Assembly (NCBI RefSeq): GCF_028369055.1
Contig: NZ_JAQNCZ010000006.1
Location: 124,001-188,000 of the forward strand
Source: Cognatishimia sp. SS12
GTDB taxonomy: Bacteria; Pseudomonadota; Alphaproteobacteria; Rhodobacterales; Rhodobacteraceae
Direction of reading: 5' to 3'
DNA length: 64,000 bases
This document shows, piece by piece, positions 34,613-43,133 of the stretch. The first letter of the stretch is position 1. Each line of letters begins with the position of its first letter. The notes under the pieces were generated by a model, which worked only from the letters and a program-made list of their open reading frames with translations, ran no database searches and was not told the DNA's origin. The position numbers were made by a program, and so were the translations under genes.

Positions 34613-35067
34613 TCAATTCTCGTGCAAGCGTGGTGGATTGTTTCCTGCGCGGCAACGAAATTTGGATTTTTTGAGAGCATTTGTCTCATCATGAGACGAA
34701 TCAACCTTTGGCTGAATCGTTTCTGGCGCAGGGAAAACTAGAAATTAGGCACATATTCAACCCTTGGTATAGATATGCGTCGCCGTTTCTGCAAAGTTCA
34801 TTTTTCATTAACCAACTGATATTCATGTGTAAAACTCAAAGGCAGCTGCACCAGCGTTAACACTGCCTTAATGTTTTTAACCTTTGATCGATTCAATCCA
34901 AAAGTTTGCCCCATTTGCGCCACAATTGTCTTGGTAAATGGAACAATAAGACAAAAAGCTCTGTCCCTACGGTTGAATGCCATTGATTATGGTGCATGTT
35001 ATGGGACAGCTGAGAGACGCAGAAGGCGTTGAAGCGCGGAACCGCATGAACGCGACTGGAGAGAAAC
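34613..35067. other. Intergenic region rep / phosphorelay operon
   Basis: 455 bp without a convincing gene, AT-rich. It contains a perfect CtrA-type box at 34857-34871 and a nearby TTTTTAACC. An ORF of 61 codons on the minus strand (34798-34983) has no coding features and is not called. The likely promoter of the phosphorelay operon lies here. Confidence 0.6.
34857..34871. promoter_or_regulatory. CtrA-type box TTAA-N7-TTAA
   Basis: TTAA-CACTGCC-TTAA, 196 bp upstream of the response regulator at 35068. The distance leaves room for a long 5' leader. Exact match to the CtrA consensus. Confidence 0.65.
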
Positions 35068-36030
35068 ATGAAGATCCTTGCCGTCGATGATGACGAACTG
35101 ATCCGGGAAATCCTTTCTGCCACGCTAGAGGCGCATGGCTATACGGATGTGACCCTGGCGGAGAGTGGTGAAGATGCACTGCAGAAAATTGCCGCGTCCC
35201 CAACGCCGTTCGAAGGGTTCATGTTCGATATCCAGATGCCGGGTATGGACGGGACGGAATTGTGCCAGCATGTCCGCCAAATGGAAGCCTATCGCAACAC
35301 GCCGGTGATCATGATCACCGCGATGAACAACAAAGAATATGTCGACCGGGCCTTTATGGCGGGGGCGACCGATTATGTCACCAAACCGTTTGACACCACC
35401 GAACTGATGACGCGGATCCGCTTGGCGGATCGCCTGCAGGCAGAGGCGCGCAAGGCCCAAGCGGCGCAGGCGGCTGCGCCGGCTGCTGCGGCTGCGCCCA
35501 AGCCGCCATTTGCGACACCCGTCACAGTCAAAGATGTGCGCGGCGTGGTCAAAAGCGCAGCATTGGACAATTATGTTTTGCTGATGCTGGAACAGAAACA
35601 ATTTGCGATGGGCGCATTCGCCATTCGCATCCCGGAACTCGAGCAGGTGCATGCCGGATCAGACATCGAAGAATTCACTTATGTGGTCACGGATGTGGCA
35701 GAGGTGATTTCAGATGTTCTGGTCGGGGCGCAGGCCTTTCTGTCCTATATCGGCGGTGGGGTATTTGTCTGTGTCGGTGCCAAGAACAAATTGCCGACCG
35801 CAGACAGCATGCATGATGAATTTGTGATGATGCTGAACGACCCGGATCTGGTCTATTGCGAAGAGGTGGCGACAGGCTTCTCGGCGCAGATCGGTGAAAT
35901 TGCAGCGCCCAAGCTGTTTGAGAAACGTGGAGATCTGCGTTTCCTGGATCGGGCGGTGGAAAAGCTGAACGAAGTCTCTTCAAGCACAGGTCAACGCTCG
36001 GGAAACGGCCGATCGGCCTTCGCGGCGTGA
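35068..36030 (+). CDS. Response regulator with intact receiver and degenerate GGDEF-like domain
   Basis: 320 residues; GAGAG a few bases before the ATG. Receiver 1-118 with DDD (7-9), phosphoacceptor Asp54 ('FMFDIQMPGMDG'), 'MITAM' and 'VTKPFD'. An Ala/Pro linker (130-148) leads to a C-terminal domain (about 165-300) whose pattern 'FAIRIPELEQVHAGSDIEEF' and 'AFLSYIGGGVFVCVGAKN' mimics GGDEF, with GGGVF (229-233) in place of the catalytic GGDEF. Its receiver is about two-thirds identical by eye to that of the gene at 16012. First gene of the operon with HPt, kinase and a second response regulator. Confidence 0.75.
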   Translation: MKILAVDDDELIREILSATLEAHGYTDVTLAESGEDALQKIAASPTPFEGFMFDIQMPGMDGTELCQHVRQMEAYRNTPVIMITAMNNKEYVDRAFMAGATDYVTKPFDTTELMTRIRLADRLQAEARKAQAAQAAAPAAAAAPKPPFATPVTVKDVRGVVKSAALDNYVLLMLEQKQFAMGAFAIRIPELEQVHAGSDIEEFTYVVTDVAEVISDVLVGAQAFLSYIGGGVFVCVGAKNKLPTADSMHDEFVMMLNDPDLVYCEEVATGFSAQIGEIAAPKLFEKRGDLRFLDRAVEKLNEVSSSTGQRSGNGRSAFAA

Positions 36031-36133
36031 CCTAGCTGCGAATGGCCATCGCATTCAGACACCATTTTTCAAGGGTTTGCGCGTGACCTTGGTGCACCAC
36101 ACCAAAAGAAACAGCGCATCGGACGGTGAATTG

Positions 36134-36148
36134 TTAACCACCTGTTAA
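36134..36148. promoter_or_regulatory. CtrA-type box TTAA-N7-TTAA
   Basis: TTAA-CCACCTG-TTAA in the 234-bp gap between the response regulator and the HPt gene, 116 bp upstream of the HPt start. Suggests that the HPt-kinase-regulator genes have their own CtrA-dependent promoter. Confidence 0.65.
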
Positions 36149-36264
36149 TCTCTTCGGCGGATTTTGCCACATTGTTGCCGTCATTCGTGGTAACGATGGG
36201 TATGGCAAGAAAAATCAGCGCCAGAAGAGCGTTGAGGTATAAGTCGTTTGGGTAGAGAGCAGGA

Positions 36265-36621
36265 ATGATGCAGGGAATGGACGCAGATAAATCGGCTGTC
36301 TTACAGGCCGGACTTGCGCGCATTCGTGAGCGGTTCATTTCATCTTTGGATGACCGCATCGAAGAATTTTGCGCTCTCTCGGAACGGCTAGAAGATCCAG
36401 CGACGGAAGAATCCGCCTGCCTGGAAATTCGCGCACAAGCCCATAAACTTCACGGAATCTGTGGCAGCGTCGGGCAACCGCGCATGGGTGCCCTTGCGGC
36501 ACAGCTGGAACAGCACATTGATACCGTGATCGCGGGACCGCGCCCCCTCAACACCGACTTTGTCGACGAACTTCTGAACGCGCTTCTCGATGAGATGGAG
36601 CAGAGTGTGGATGCGTCGTGA
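36265..36621 (+). CDS. Histidine phosphotransfer (HPt) protein
   Basis: 118 residues, a stand-alone HPt four-helix protein. The phosphorylatable His is in 'RAQAHKLHGICGSVGQPRMG', matching the HPt pattern HxLxGxxxxxG. Two ATGs occur at 36265 and 36268; either may be used. It lies between a receiver protein and a histidine kinase and is the natural carrier of a phosphorelay between them. Its stop overlaps the kinase start region. Confidence 0.88.
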   Translation: MMQGMDADKSAVLQAGLARIRERFISSLDDRIEEFCALSERLEDPATEESACLEIRAQAHKLHGICGSVGQPRMGALAAQLEQHIDTVIAGPRPLNTDFVDELLNALLDEMEQSVDAS

Positions 36622-39600
36622 CACAAATTTTTGGCGGAACGCAAAAGCCCTAAGCCGCTGGTTTGGTTTCTGGGTCATGTTGGCGGCGGTGACCGTCACG
36701 CTCGTGGTGCGCGCCACGGCGGCCTCGGCGCAGGACAACCAGTTTGATGCCAGCACGCAGGTTTTCTCTTTGGGTGTTCTCAGTACCGAGGGGGCCACAC
36801 GTGCCCTAGAGGCTTGGCGCCCAACGATTGATTTCCTCAATCGCGAAGCGGCCTATTTGGAAACACCCTACCGTTTTGTCATGTCGCCGCAGTCGCATGA
36901 AAGCCTCTCGCAGGGCGTCGCTGATGGGTCGCTGGATCTGGCGCTGACAAACCCCGCGCATTTCGTCGCCGCCGAGGTCGAAAGTGGCGTGCGGGCTGTG
37001 CTCTCCCAGGCACGGATTTGGCAGGGGCGCACCTATTCTGAAATTGGCGCAACGATTTTTGTCCGCGCCGATAGCCCCATGCGCCGTATCAGCGATATGC
37101 AGGGGGCTCGCGTGATGGCGGTGGCTGAAAATGATTTCAGTGGCTGGTGGCTGGCGGCGCAGGAATTCCGGCGCCATCGCACCGAACCAGGGGCGTTGCT
37201 GGGCGAATTGATCTTTTCTGGCGGCAACCAACGCGAAGTGATCTACGCCGTGCAATCCGGTCTTGTGGATGCGGGCGTTGTACCGGCGGGCGTGCTGGAA
37301 CAGCTGGCCGCCGAAGGGGCCATTCGCCTGGATGATTTTGCCCCGGTTTCTGCCGCGGATCATCCGGGCTATCCGTTTTGGGTCTCGACCCCGCTTTACC
37401 CGGAGTGGGTCTTGGCCGCGCAGCCCAATGTGCCCGAGGGCGCGCTGGCGCTCATCATCAACTCTTTTCTCAACATCGATGCAGGTAGCGTTGAGTCGCG
37501 CAATGCCGGCAACGTCGTCTGGCAAGCCCCGCAAAACTATCAGACTGTGCATGATCTTCTGATCTCATTGCGGGTGCGCCCCTATGAAAACTATTTGATG
37601 CAGGCGGCGGGCCGCATCTATCGCACCTATCGCTGGGCCATCATTGGCGTTGTCTCGGCGATTATCCTGTCGCTGCTGTTCCTGATCTTACAGCTGCGCC
37701 GGAACATCATGCTGGCCGAAGAACGCAAGAATATTCTGGATTCTGAAATCCGGTCCAAGATCTTCTATCGCAGCGCGGTTGAGGAACACACCGTGTTCTG
37801 CATGATCAATCTGGAAGGCCGTATTTCCCATGTGAACGAAAGCTTTTGCAAGACAACGGCGCGCGCCCGCGCGGATCTGTTGAACATGCCTTTGGCAGAT
37901 CTGCTGGATGAGCGCGAACAAGAGATCCTGCACGACGATATCATGAAAGCGATGCAGGTCGGCGCACCCTGGGATGGGCCGCTAAAAATCCTGCGCGAAG
38001 ACGGGTCAGCCGCCTGGGCACAATGTACGGTGATCCCGGTCTCTGGCGCCGGCAATGAGCTGTCGGAAATTGCCCTGGTCGCCACCGACATGACGCAGAC
38101 CCGCAAGGGCATTTCGGATTCGCGGTTCCATGACAGCCTGGAGCTGATCGAAGATCAGGTTGTGGTCATGCGGCCCAATACGCTGGAAATGCTTTATTGC
38201 AACAAGGCTGCGCGCGAGCGGCTTATTCGCCAACGCATGGGCGGCGAGTGGATGGGCAAGAAGGTCAAGGATTTCATCACCGAAAGTGACATGCATGCGC
38301 TGGATCTGCGCTGCAAGGCTTTGGTCGAAGGCCCGCAGCGCCGCGTCACCTGGGAGGTGACGGCCAAGAACGGCACGCCTTATGAAATCAGCCTTGAATA
38401 CGTCCAGCCGGAAAACGATGAGCCGCGCTTTATCGCCATCTACCGCGATATCACGCAGCGCAAGGTGGCCGAGAAAGCGAAGAATGAATTTGTTGCCACC
38501 GTCAGCCATGAATTGCGCACGCCATTGACGTCGATGAAAGGCGCCCTGGGTCTGGCCCTTTCTGGTGCGATTGGCGAAATGCCTGAGCAGATGAACAAGA
38601 TGATCAGCATGGCCAGCAACAACTGCGACCGTCTGGTGATGTTGATCAATGACATTCTGGACATGGAAAAAATCGAAGCGGGCAAGATGGACTTCAAGAT
38701 GGAGCCATTGGATCTGACCGAGGTGATCGACAAAGCGCTGGAGGCCAACAAGTTCTACGCCGAGAAATTCGGTGTGACCCTGCGCCTGAATGTCGATGAG
38801 GACCCGGATGGGTTTTCTTTCATGGGCGACAAAAACCGCATGGCGCAGGTCATGGACAACCTGCTGTCCAATGCGTCTAAATTCTCTGAAAAGGGTAGCG
38901 AGGTGATCGTGGCCCTGCGCATTCACCGTGGTCGCATGCGGCTGTCGATCCGCGATTTTGGCTGTGGCATTCCAAAATCCGCCCATGCCACCATCTTTGA
39001 CAAATTCACCCAGGCGGATATGGGCGATACCCGCTCGCAAGGCGGCACCGGCCTCGGCCTCTCGATTGCCAAGCTGATTGTTGAAAGTCACGAAGGCGCA
39101 ATTTTCTTTGCCAGCCAAGAAGAGGTGGGCACAGAATTCTTTGTGGATCTGCCGCGGCTGATCAACGAAGAGATTGTGCCATTGACGCCGTTTGATGAGG
39201 CAGAGGACGTGGCGTTCAGCGGCATGGGGCTTGATGCCGATCAGCACGCAGCGCAACCGGCCGCTTCTGGCTCTGCCGATCTGCGTCTTTTGTTGTCGCA
39301 GCTGCAATCCGCAGGGTTTGAGGCTGAAATCGAATCTGGCACCGTTTCGGTCAGTCAGGTCGTCAGTGGCAAAGGCGTGGTTGGCCAATCCACTGTCTTC
39401 AACTGGCTGTCAGATACTGGGCGCGCATTGGTGACAGACCTGCTGGAGCGTAAGAAAATCGGCAACCTCAACGTCGCCGTGATTCAAGCCAATGCGACCG
39501 AGCCGTCCATGTCCGACGCGCTGATGCTCAATGGGCTTAAGGCGAACATGGCCTCAAATTGGTTGGGTCAAAGCCCGGGCTTGGGCCATCGCGACGCCTT

Positions 39601-39922
39601 GCGTATGCTGAGCATCGGCACCAGCGACATGCCATCGCTCAGCATTGATGGGGCTGATCTGACACAGGTGCAGGATGTGGCGCAGGCGCTGGTGATGGTT
39701 GATGACTCTCCTTACGAGGCCATCCTGCATTTCGACAAAATCGGGCTGGCCCATTGTTTGATGTTGGTGCCCACCCTTGAGGGGGATCTGCCCAGCGATC
39801 TGCCTATCGTCCTGATGGTGACACAGGTCGAAGCCCCCGAAGCGGAACGCGGCGTTGTCTCGAAATTTGCGCGGCCCTCCGGGGCAGGGCGTGGCAAAGC
39901 CCGCCGTCGCGCGCGTGGTTAA
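36611..39922 (+). CDS. Sensor histidine kinase with PhnD-like periplasmic domain, PAS domains and degenerate C-terminal receiver-like region
   Basis: About 1103 residues from the ATG at 36611 (GGAG ten bases upstream; overlaps the HPt gene by 11 bases; an alternative ATG is at 36590). Order: a signal-anchor helix ('WFGFWVMLAAVTVTLVV'), a PhnD-type substrate-binding domain (about 45-320, 'FSLGVLSTEGATRALEAWRP', 'MSPQSHESLSQGVADGSLDL'), a membrane helix ('AIIGVVSAIILSLLFLILQL'), two PAS domains, HisKA with His633 in 'FVATVSHELRTPLTSMKGAL', HATPase_c ('DNLLSNASKFSEKG', 'DFGCGIPKSAHATIFDKFTQ', 'GGTGLGLSIAKLIV'), and a 250-residue tail ending in Arg-rich sequence. The tail looks like one or two receiver folds without the phosphoacceptor. 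Ligand unknown. Confidence 0.88.
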   Translation: MRRDTNFWRNAKALSRWFGFWVMLAAVTVTLVVRATAASAQDNQFDASTQVFSLGVLSTEGATRALEAWRPTIDFLNREAAYLETPYRFVMSPQSHESLSQGVADGSLDLALTNPAHFVAAEVESGVRAVLSQARIWQGRTYSEIGATIFVRADSPMRRISDMQGARVMAVAENDFSGWWLAAQEFRRHRTEPGALLGELIFSGGNQREVIYAVQSGLVDAGVVPAGVLEQLAAEGAIRLDDFAPVSAADHPGYPFWVSTPLYPEWVLAAQPNVPEGALALIINSFLNIDAGSVESRNAGNVVWQAPQNYQTVHDLLISLRVRPYENYLMQAAGRIYRTYRWAIIGVVSAIILSLLFLILQLRRNIMLAEERKNILDSEIRSKIFYRSAVEEHTVFCMINLEGRISHVNESFCKTTARARADLLNMPLADLLDEREQEILHDDIMKAMQVGAPWDGPLKILREDGSAAWAQCTVIPVSGAGNELSEIALVATDMTQTRKGISDSRFHDSLELIEDQVVVMRPNTLEMLYCNKAARERLIRQRMGGEWMGKKVKDFITESDMHALDLRCKALVEGPQRRVTWEVTAKNGTPYEISLEYVQPENDEPRFIAIYRDITQRKVAEKAKNEFVATVSHELRTPLTSMKGALGLALSGAIGEMPEQMNKMISMASNNCDRLVMLINDILDMEKIEAGKMDFKMEPLDLTEVIDKALEANKFYAEKFGVTLRLNVDEDPDGFSFMGDKNRMAQVMDNLLSNASKFSEKGSEVIVALRIHRGRMRLSIRDFGCGIPKSAHATIFDKFTQADMGDTRSQGGTGLGLSIAKLIVESHEGAIFFASQEEVGTEFFVDLPRLINEEIVPLTPFDEAEDVAFSGMGLDADQHAAQPAASGSADLRLLLSQLQSAGFEAEIESGTVSVSQVVSGKGVVGQSTVFNWLSDTGRALVTDLLERKKIGNLNVAVIQANATEPSMSDALMLNGLKANMASNWLGQSPGLGHRDALRMLSIGTSDMPSLSIDGADLTQVQDVAQALVMVDDSPYEAILHFDKIGLAHCLMLVPTLEGDLPSDLPIVLMVTQVEAPEAERGVVSKFARPSGAGRGKARRRARG

Positions 39923-39946
39923 TAAAAGATAGATGAGGATATGATT

Positions 39947-40342
39947 ATGAGTGAACTGACCAGAATTTTGCATGTCGAAGACGAAGCGGACATCCGCGAA
40001 ATTGCCAATATGGCGCTAGAGCTGATCGGCGGCTTTCAGGTGGCGCAGGCCGAGCTGGGCACTGTCGCGCTTGAGATCATCGAAGATTTCAAACCAGAGT
40101 TGATCCTGATTGACGTACAGATGCCCGGCCTGACCGGCCCGGAAACGCTGGAAGCAATCCGCAAGCTGCCGGGTTACGAAACGATCCCGGCGATTTTCAT
40201 GACGGCCAAAGTGGGCGAATCTGAAAAAGACAGTTTGATTGGACCTTTGGAGTTGGGGCTGATTGCCAAACCGTTTGACCCAACCAGCCTGTCGACCCAG
40301 ATCCGCGAGCTTTGGGCGCAGGGTCTGGCCAACGCGGCCTAA
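39947..40342 (+). CDS. Single-domain CheY-like response regulator
   Basis: 131 residues from the ATG at 39947, which has GAGG eight bases upstream; ATG at 39941 is in frame. It has a complete receiver: 'ILHVEDEADIREIANMALEL', 'LILIDVQMPGLTG' with the phosphoacceptor, 'FMTAK' and 'IAKPFDP'. There is no output domain. It is the last gene of the phosphorelay operon, 24 bp after the kinase, and the likely terminal phosphate acceptor or a motor-binding CheY. The stop overlaps the convergent fliJ-like gene by four bases. Confidence 0.88.
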   Translation: MSELTRILHVEDEADIREIANMALELIGGFQVAQAELGTVALEIIEDFKPELILIDVQMPGLTGPETLEAIRKLPGYETIPAIFMTAKVGESEKDSLIGPLELGLIAKPFDPTSLSTQIRELWAQGLANAA

Positions 40343-40776
40343 ACGTCGCCCCGCTTTTGGCGCAGATAGCGGGTGCGGGCAATTTCCTCTAGCGCGGTCG
40401 TTTCTGCCATATCCTCGATACGGCGTTGCGTATGCAGGGTTTTGTTCAGCACGGATTCGTTGCTGCGCGCTTCGGTATAGGTTTGCAAAAGCCGCCCTTC
40501 GATCTGGGCGGCTTTCTGGTCCAGCTTGTGCATCTCAGCGTCCAAAAACGCGCGGCGGCTGTTCACCGCATTCAGAAACCCGGCAAGATAAGGCGCGGAT
40601 TCCGGTGCGGTGATCTGCGCCTCGGTCTCAAGCCGTGTTTGCAATGTCGTGATTTCGGTCTGAAGCTGCGCTTGGTGGGCGCGTATCTCGCCCATCTCAG
40701 CAGCGTGCTGGTCCAATTCGTGTTCTTTGAGGCGTTGCAGCACCTGCAGCGCTTTGATGCGGCGACGTTGCGGCAT
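40339..40776 (-). CDS. fliJ: FliJ-like coiled-coil flagellar protein
   Basis: 145 residues, almost entirely predicted coiled coil ('ALQVLQRLKEHELDQHAAEM', 'FLDAEMHKLDQKAAQIEG'). Size, charge and location directly after motA fit FliJ, the stalk-like activator of the FliI export ATPase. FliJ sequences are poorly conserved, so the call is based on structure and context. Confidence 0.6.
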   Translation of the reverse strand: MPQRRRIKALQVLQRLKEHELDQHAAEMGEIRAHQAQLQTEITTLQTRLETEAQITAPESAPYLAGFLNAVNSRRAFLDAEMHKLDQKAAQIEGRLLQTYTEARSNESVLNKTLHTQRRIEDMAETTALEEIARTRYLRQKRGDV

Positions 40777-41642
40777 CAGGCCTCGGCCAGATCCTGGCGG
40801 GCCTCTTCCATTTCATAGAACGATGGCTGCAGGGTGGAGGGGATGTTGCCGCGCCCGATTTCCACGCAGATGGTGGGCGAATGTTCTTGCAGCAGCGCCA
40901 CAAAGATATCGCGGATCACGCTGTAAAATGCGCCATCCTGCTCTTCGATGGCGGTCAGGCGCGAGGACAGCGGTGCGACAAAACAATAGGCGAGGAAAAC
41001 CCCAAGGAAGGTCCCCACCAAGGCACCGCCGATCATTTCACCCAGAACGGCAGGGGGTTTGTCGATCGAGCCCATGGTTTTGATCACCCCCAAAACCGCC
41101 GCAACAATCCCGATCGCGGGCAAACCATCCGCTACGGTCTGCAACCCATGCGGGGGGGCCAGCGCTTCGTGGTGGTGCTTTTTCAGTTTCTTGTTGATCA
41201 CATCTTCGGTCTGGAACGGGTCATCAAATTGCAGCGCCAGCATGCGGAAACTGTCGGTGATCAAATCAATGGCAAAGTGATCGTGCTGAATGCGCGGGAA
41301 TTGCGAAAAGATCGAGCTCTCGTTCGGGTTCTCAATATGTTCATCCAGCGCCAGAATACCGTCGCGCTGATAAATCTTGGTCAGCCCGTACATAAGGTTC
41401 AAAAGATCGATATAGTCGCTTTGCTTCCACTTCGGTCCCTTGAGGGATTTCAGCACCGCCTTGAATGTGCCGATCACGTCGCCAAATGAATTTGCGGCAA
41501 CAAACGCCCCCAGCGAGGCCCCGCCGATCATCATGCCCTCGAAGGGCAGCGCATGGAGGATGGGCCCCATTTCGCCGCCCGACAGCAAAAAGCCCCCAAA
41601 GACGAGAACCACAACAAGAATAAAGCCAATAATGATGTTCAT
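40776..41642 (-). CDS. motA: Flagellar stator protein MotA
   Basis: 288 residues with the MotA family pattern: N-terminal helices ('IIIGFILVVVLVFGGFLLSG', 'MIGGASLGAFVAANS'), cytoplasmic domain, then 'LPAIGIVAAVLGVIKTMGSI' followed by 'GEMIGGALVGTFLGVFLAYC'. MotA forms the pentameric ring around the MotB dimer and drives rotation, here likely with protons or sodium (not distinguishable). Start overlaps nothing; the fliJ-like gene begins at its stop codon. motB is 1.5 kb away, not adjacent. Confidence 0.93.
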   Translation of the reverse strand: MNIIIGFILVVVLVFGGFLLSGGEMGPILHALPFEGMMIGGASLGAFVAANSFGDVIGTFKAVLKSLKGPKWKQSDYIDLLNLMYGLTKIYQRDGILALDEHIENPNESSIFSQFPRIQHDHFAIDLITDSFRMLALQFDDPFQTEDVINKKLKKHHHEALAPPHGLQTVADGLPAIGIVAAVLGVIKTMGSIDKPPAVLGEMIGGALVGTFLGVFLAYCFVAPLSSRLTAIEEQDGAFYSVIRDIFVALLQEHSPTICVEIGRGNIPSTLQPSFYEMEEARQDLAEA

Positions 41643-41855
41643 GTTTTTTCGCTATCTGTGACGTGTGCCGCGTCGGGCTGCTCTCTTGCCATATTTTTGC
41701 CACAAGCGAGGGGGTGTGAGCAAGAATTAAAGCGGATTTGTTCAGGATAGTGCGGAAAAACTATCTTAGATTGAAGAATAGATATGGATAAATTTACGTA
41801 GCAAGCATAAACTTCAAGTATATTAGATTAAAAATCGCGACGCTTGGGGGCGAGC
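41643..41855. promoter_or_regulatory. Divergent promoter region motA / unknown gene
   Basis: 213-bp AT-rich spacer. It contains an imperfect dyad AGGATAGT / ACTATCTT (41744-41767, 8-bp spacer), GAAGAATAG at 41773-41781 and CAAGTATAT at 41815-41823. These belong to the CAAGNATAG-like elements found at other flagellar promoters of this window. No TTAA-N7-TTAA is present. Confidence 0.4.
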
Positions 41856-43085
41856 ATGGCCGGAAATGAGCAGATCATGGCAGTTTTGCTGGAGTCAGAT
41901 GACCTTCGACAGGTGCATCGCACCTGGCCGATGAACATGCGCCTCGCCGTTTGCCTGATGCCCAGCGGGGATTGCCAGCTATTGATGTTCCGTCAGGAAG
42001 AATTCAGCAGCTTCCCGCAGCGCTTGCGCAAACATCTGGGCTTGCGCCCCGAAGAGCTGAGCATCTATCCCCCGGTGCCGGGGTTTCCATCACGCGGTCT
42101 CAAGTATTCGGACGAGCGCAGCCTGGCGGCCTTGCTCGCTGACAGCCCCGGCTTGCTGGAAGATGCGCAGGATTATTCGGCGAATTTTTCCTATGCGCTG
42201 GAAGAGGGGCTGGACCCCGTGGCCTTCCTTGGATTTGAGGGCACGCCAGAACGCGGCCAGCTGATGCCTACACATCACGAAACGGCTGCGGATGAAATGC
42301 CGGCCTTTGCCTCTGCCTGGGCAGAGCCGACAGCAGGGCAGGACGGTCTGCAGTTTTCATCACGTCGGCACAAGCCCGCGGTGCCCGCCGCCCCAATGCG
42401 GAAATTGCATTTTGATCTGATGCGCGAAGCGGCCCGGTCCGATGCCCCCACCGCCGCGACTGTGCAGGAATTTGCAGAAACAGGCACCGCGCCGATTGCG
42501 CCGCCGGCCGCCGGGTTCATCCCGGCAGACCAATTGATTGCGCTTGATACCCCGCCGGGGGCCTATCATTTGCACCGGGATGACCGCTGGATCACCCTGT
42601 CGCGCGGCGCGGGCCCAGCTGTCGAGATTACCGATGCGCGCACGCTTTTCTTGCGGGATGATCACCAATTGGTGGCAATAGCCTTGCCCGGACAAGCGCA
42701 GGTGCCGGCGACGTTGCGCATGGCCCGCGCGGGCATGCCAGACCTGCTGCGCGGGGCACTCGAAGGTGCATTGGGCGAAGTCACCGTCACTTTCGAAGCT
42801 GGATACGCCTATGTTGCGCTGCCCGAAAAGCAAAAGGTCAGCACGCCAACGCCGCTCTATGATGCGGCCAAATCGGACGCGGCGGCGCAAAAGCCGGCGC
42901 GCGGTTTCTGGGGCGGCTTGCGCCGGACCCGCGCCATGCGCCTGCTGGCAATGACAACCGCCACGACATTGGCGATTTTTCTGATCATGAGCGCCTTTCC
43001 CAACGGGTCAGGTGAGCAGAAATCAGAAAACAACAAAGTGGACTGGAACCAATTCCGCCTGTCGATGCAAAGCGACCGTCTTTAA
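41856..43085 (+). CDS. Unknown tail-anchored protein of the flagellar cluster
   Basis: 409 residues from the ATG at 41856, preceded by a GGGGG run. No family recognised. Two soluble regions (about 1-130 and 220-330) are joined by a Pro/Ala-rich linker. Near the C-terminus a basic stretch ('GGLRRTRAMRL') leads into one membrane helix ('LLAMTTATTLAIFLIMSAF') and about 30 residues outside, so it is probably a bitopic inner-membrane protein with its bulk in the cytoplasm. Lies between motA (divergent) and motB (convergent), suggesting a role in stator or motor function; this is inference. Confidence 0.6.
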   Translation: MAGNEQIMAVLLESDDLRQVHRTWPMNMRLAVCLMPSGDCQLLMFRQEEFSSFPQRLRKHLGLRPEELSIYPPVPGFPSRGLKYSDERSLAALLADSPGLLEDAQDYSANFSYALEEGLDPVAFLGFEGTPERGQLMPTHHETAADEMPAFASAWAEPTAGQDGLQFSSRRHKPAVPAAPMRKLHFDLMREAARSDAPTAATVQEFAETGTAPIAPPAAGFIPADQLIALDTPPGAYHLHRDDRWITLSRGAGPAVEITDARTLFLRDDHQLVAIALPGQAQVPATLRMARAGMPDLLRGALEGALGEVTVTFEAGYAYVALPEKQKVSTPTPLYDAAKSDAAAQKPARGFWGGLRRTRAMRLLAMTTATTLAIFLIMSAFPNGSGEQKSENNKVDWNQFRLSMQSDRL

Positions 43086-43088
43086 TAG

Positions 43089-43116
43089 AAAAGCCGCCCG
43101 GATCTGGGCGGCTTTT
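43089..43116. terminator. Bidirectional terminator before motB
   Basis: AAAAGCCGCCC-GGATCT-GGGCGGCTTTT: 7-bp GC stem with A-run and T-run, between convergent genes at 43085 and 43134. Confidence 0.88.
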
Positions 43117-43133
43117 AGAGTCTTGGGCTGTGC

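Noticed and set aside
34798-34983. 61-codon minus-strand ORF in the rep / regulator spacer
   Set aside because: No ribosome binding site or family resemblance, and it overlaps the CtrA-type box.
38006-39388. 460-codon minus-strand ORF inside the kinase gene
   Set aside because: Antisense shadow; the plus frame has full HisKA and HATPase motifs.
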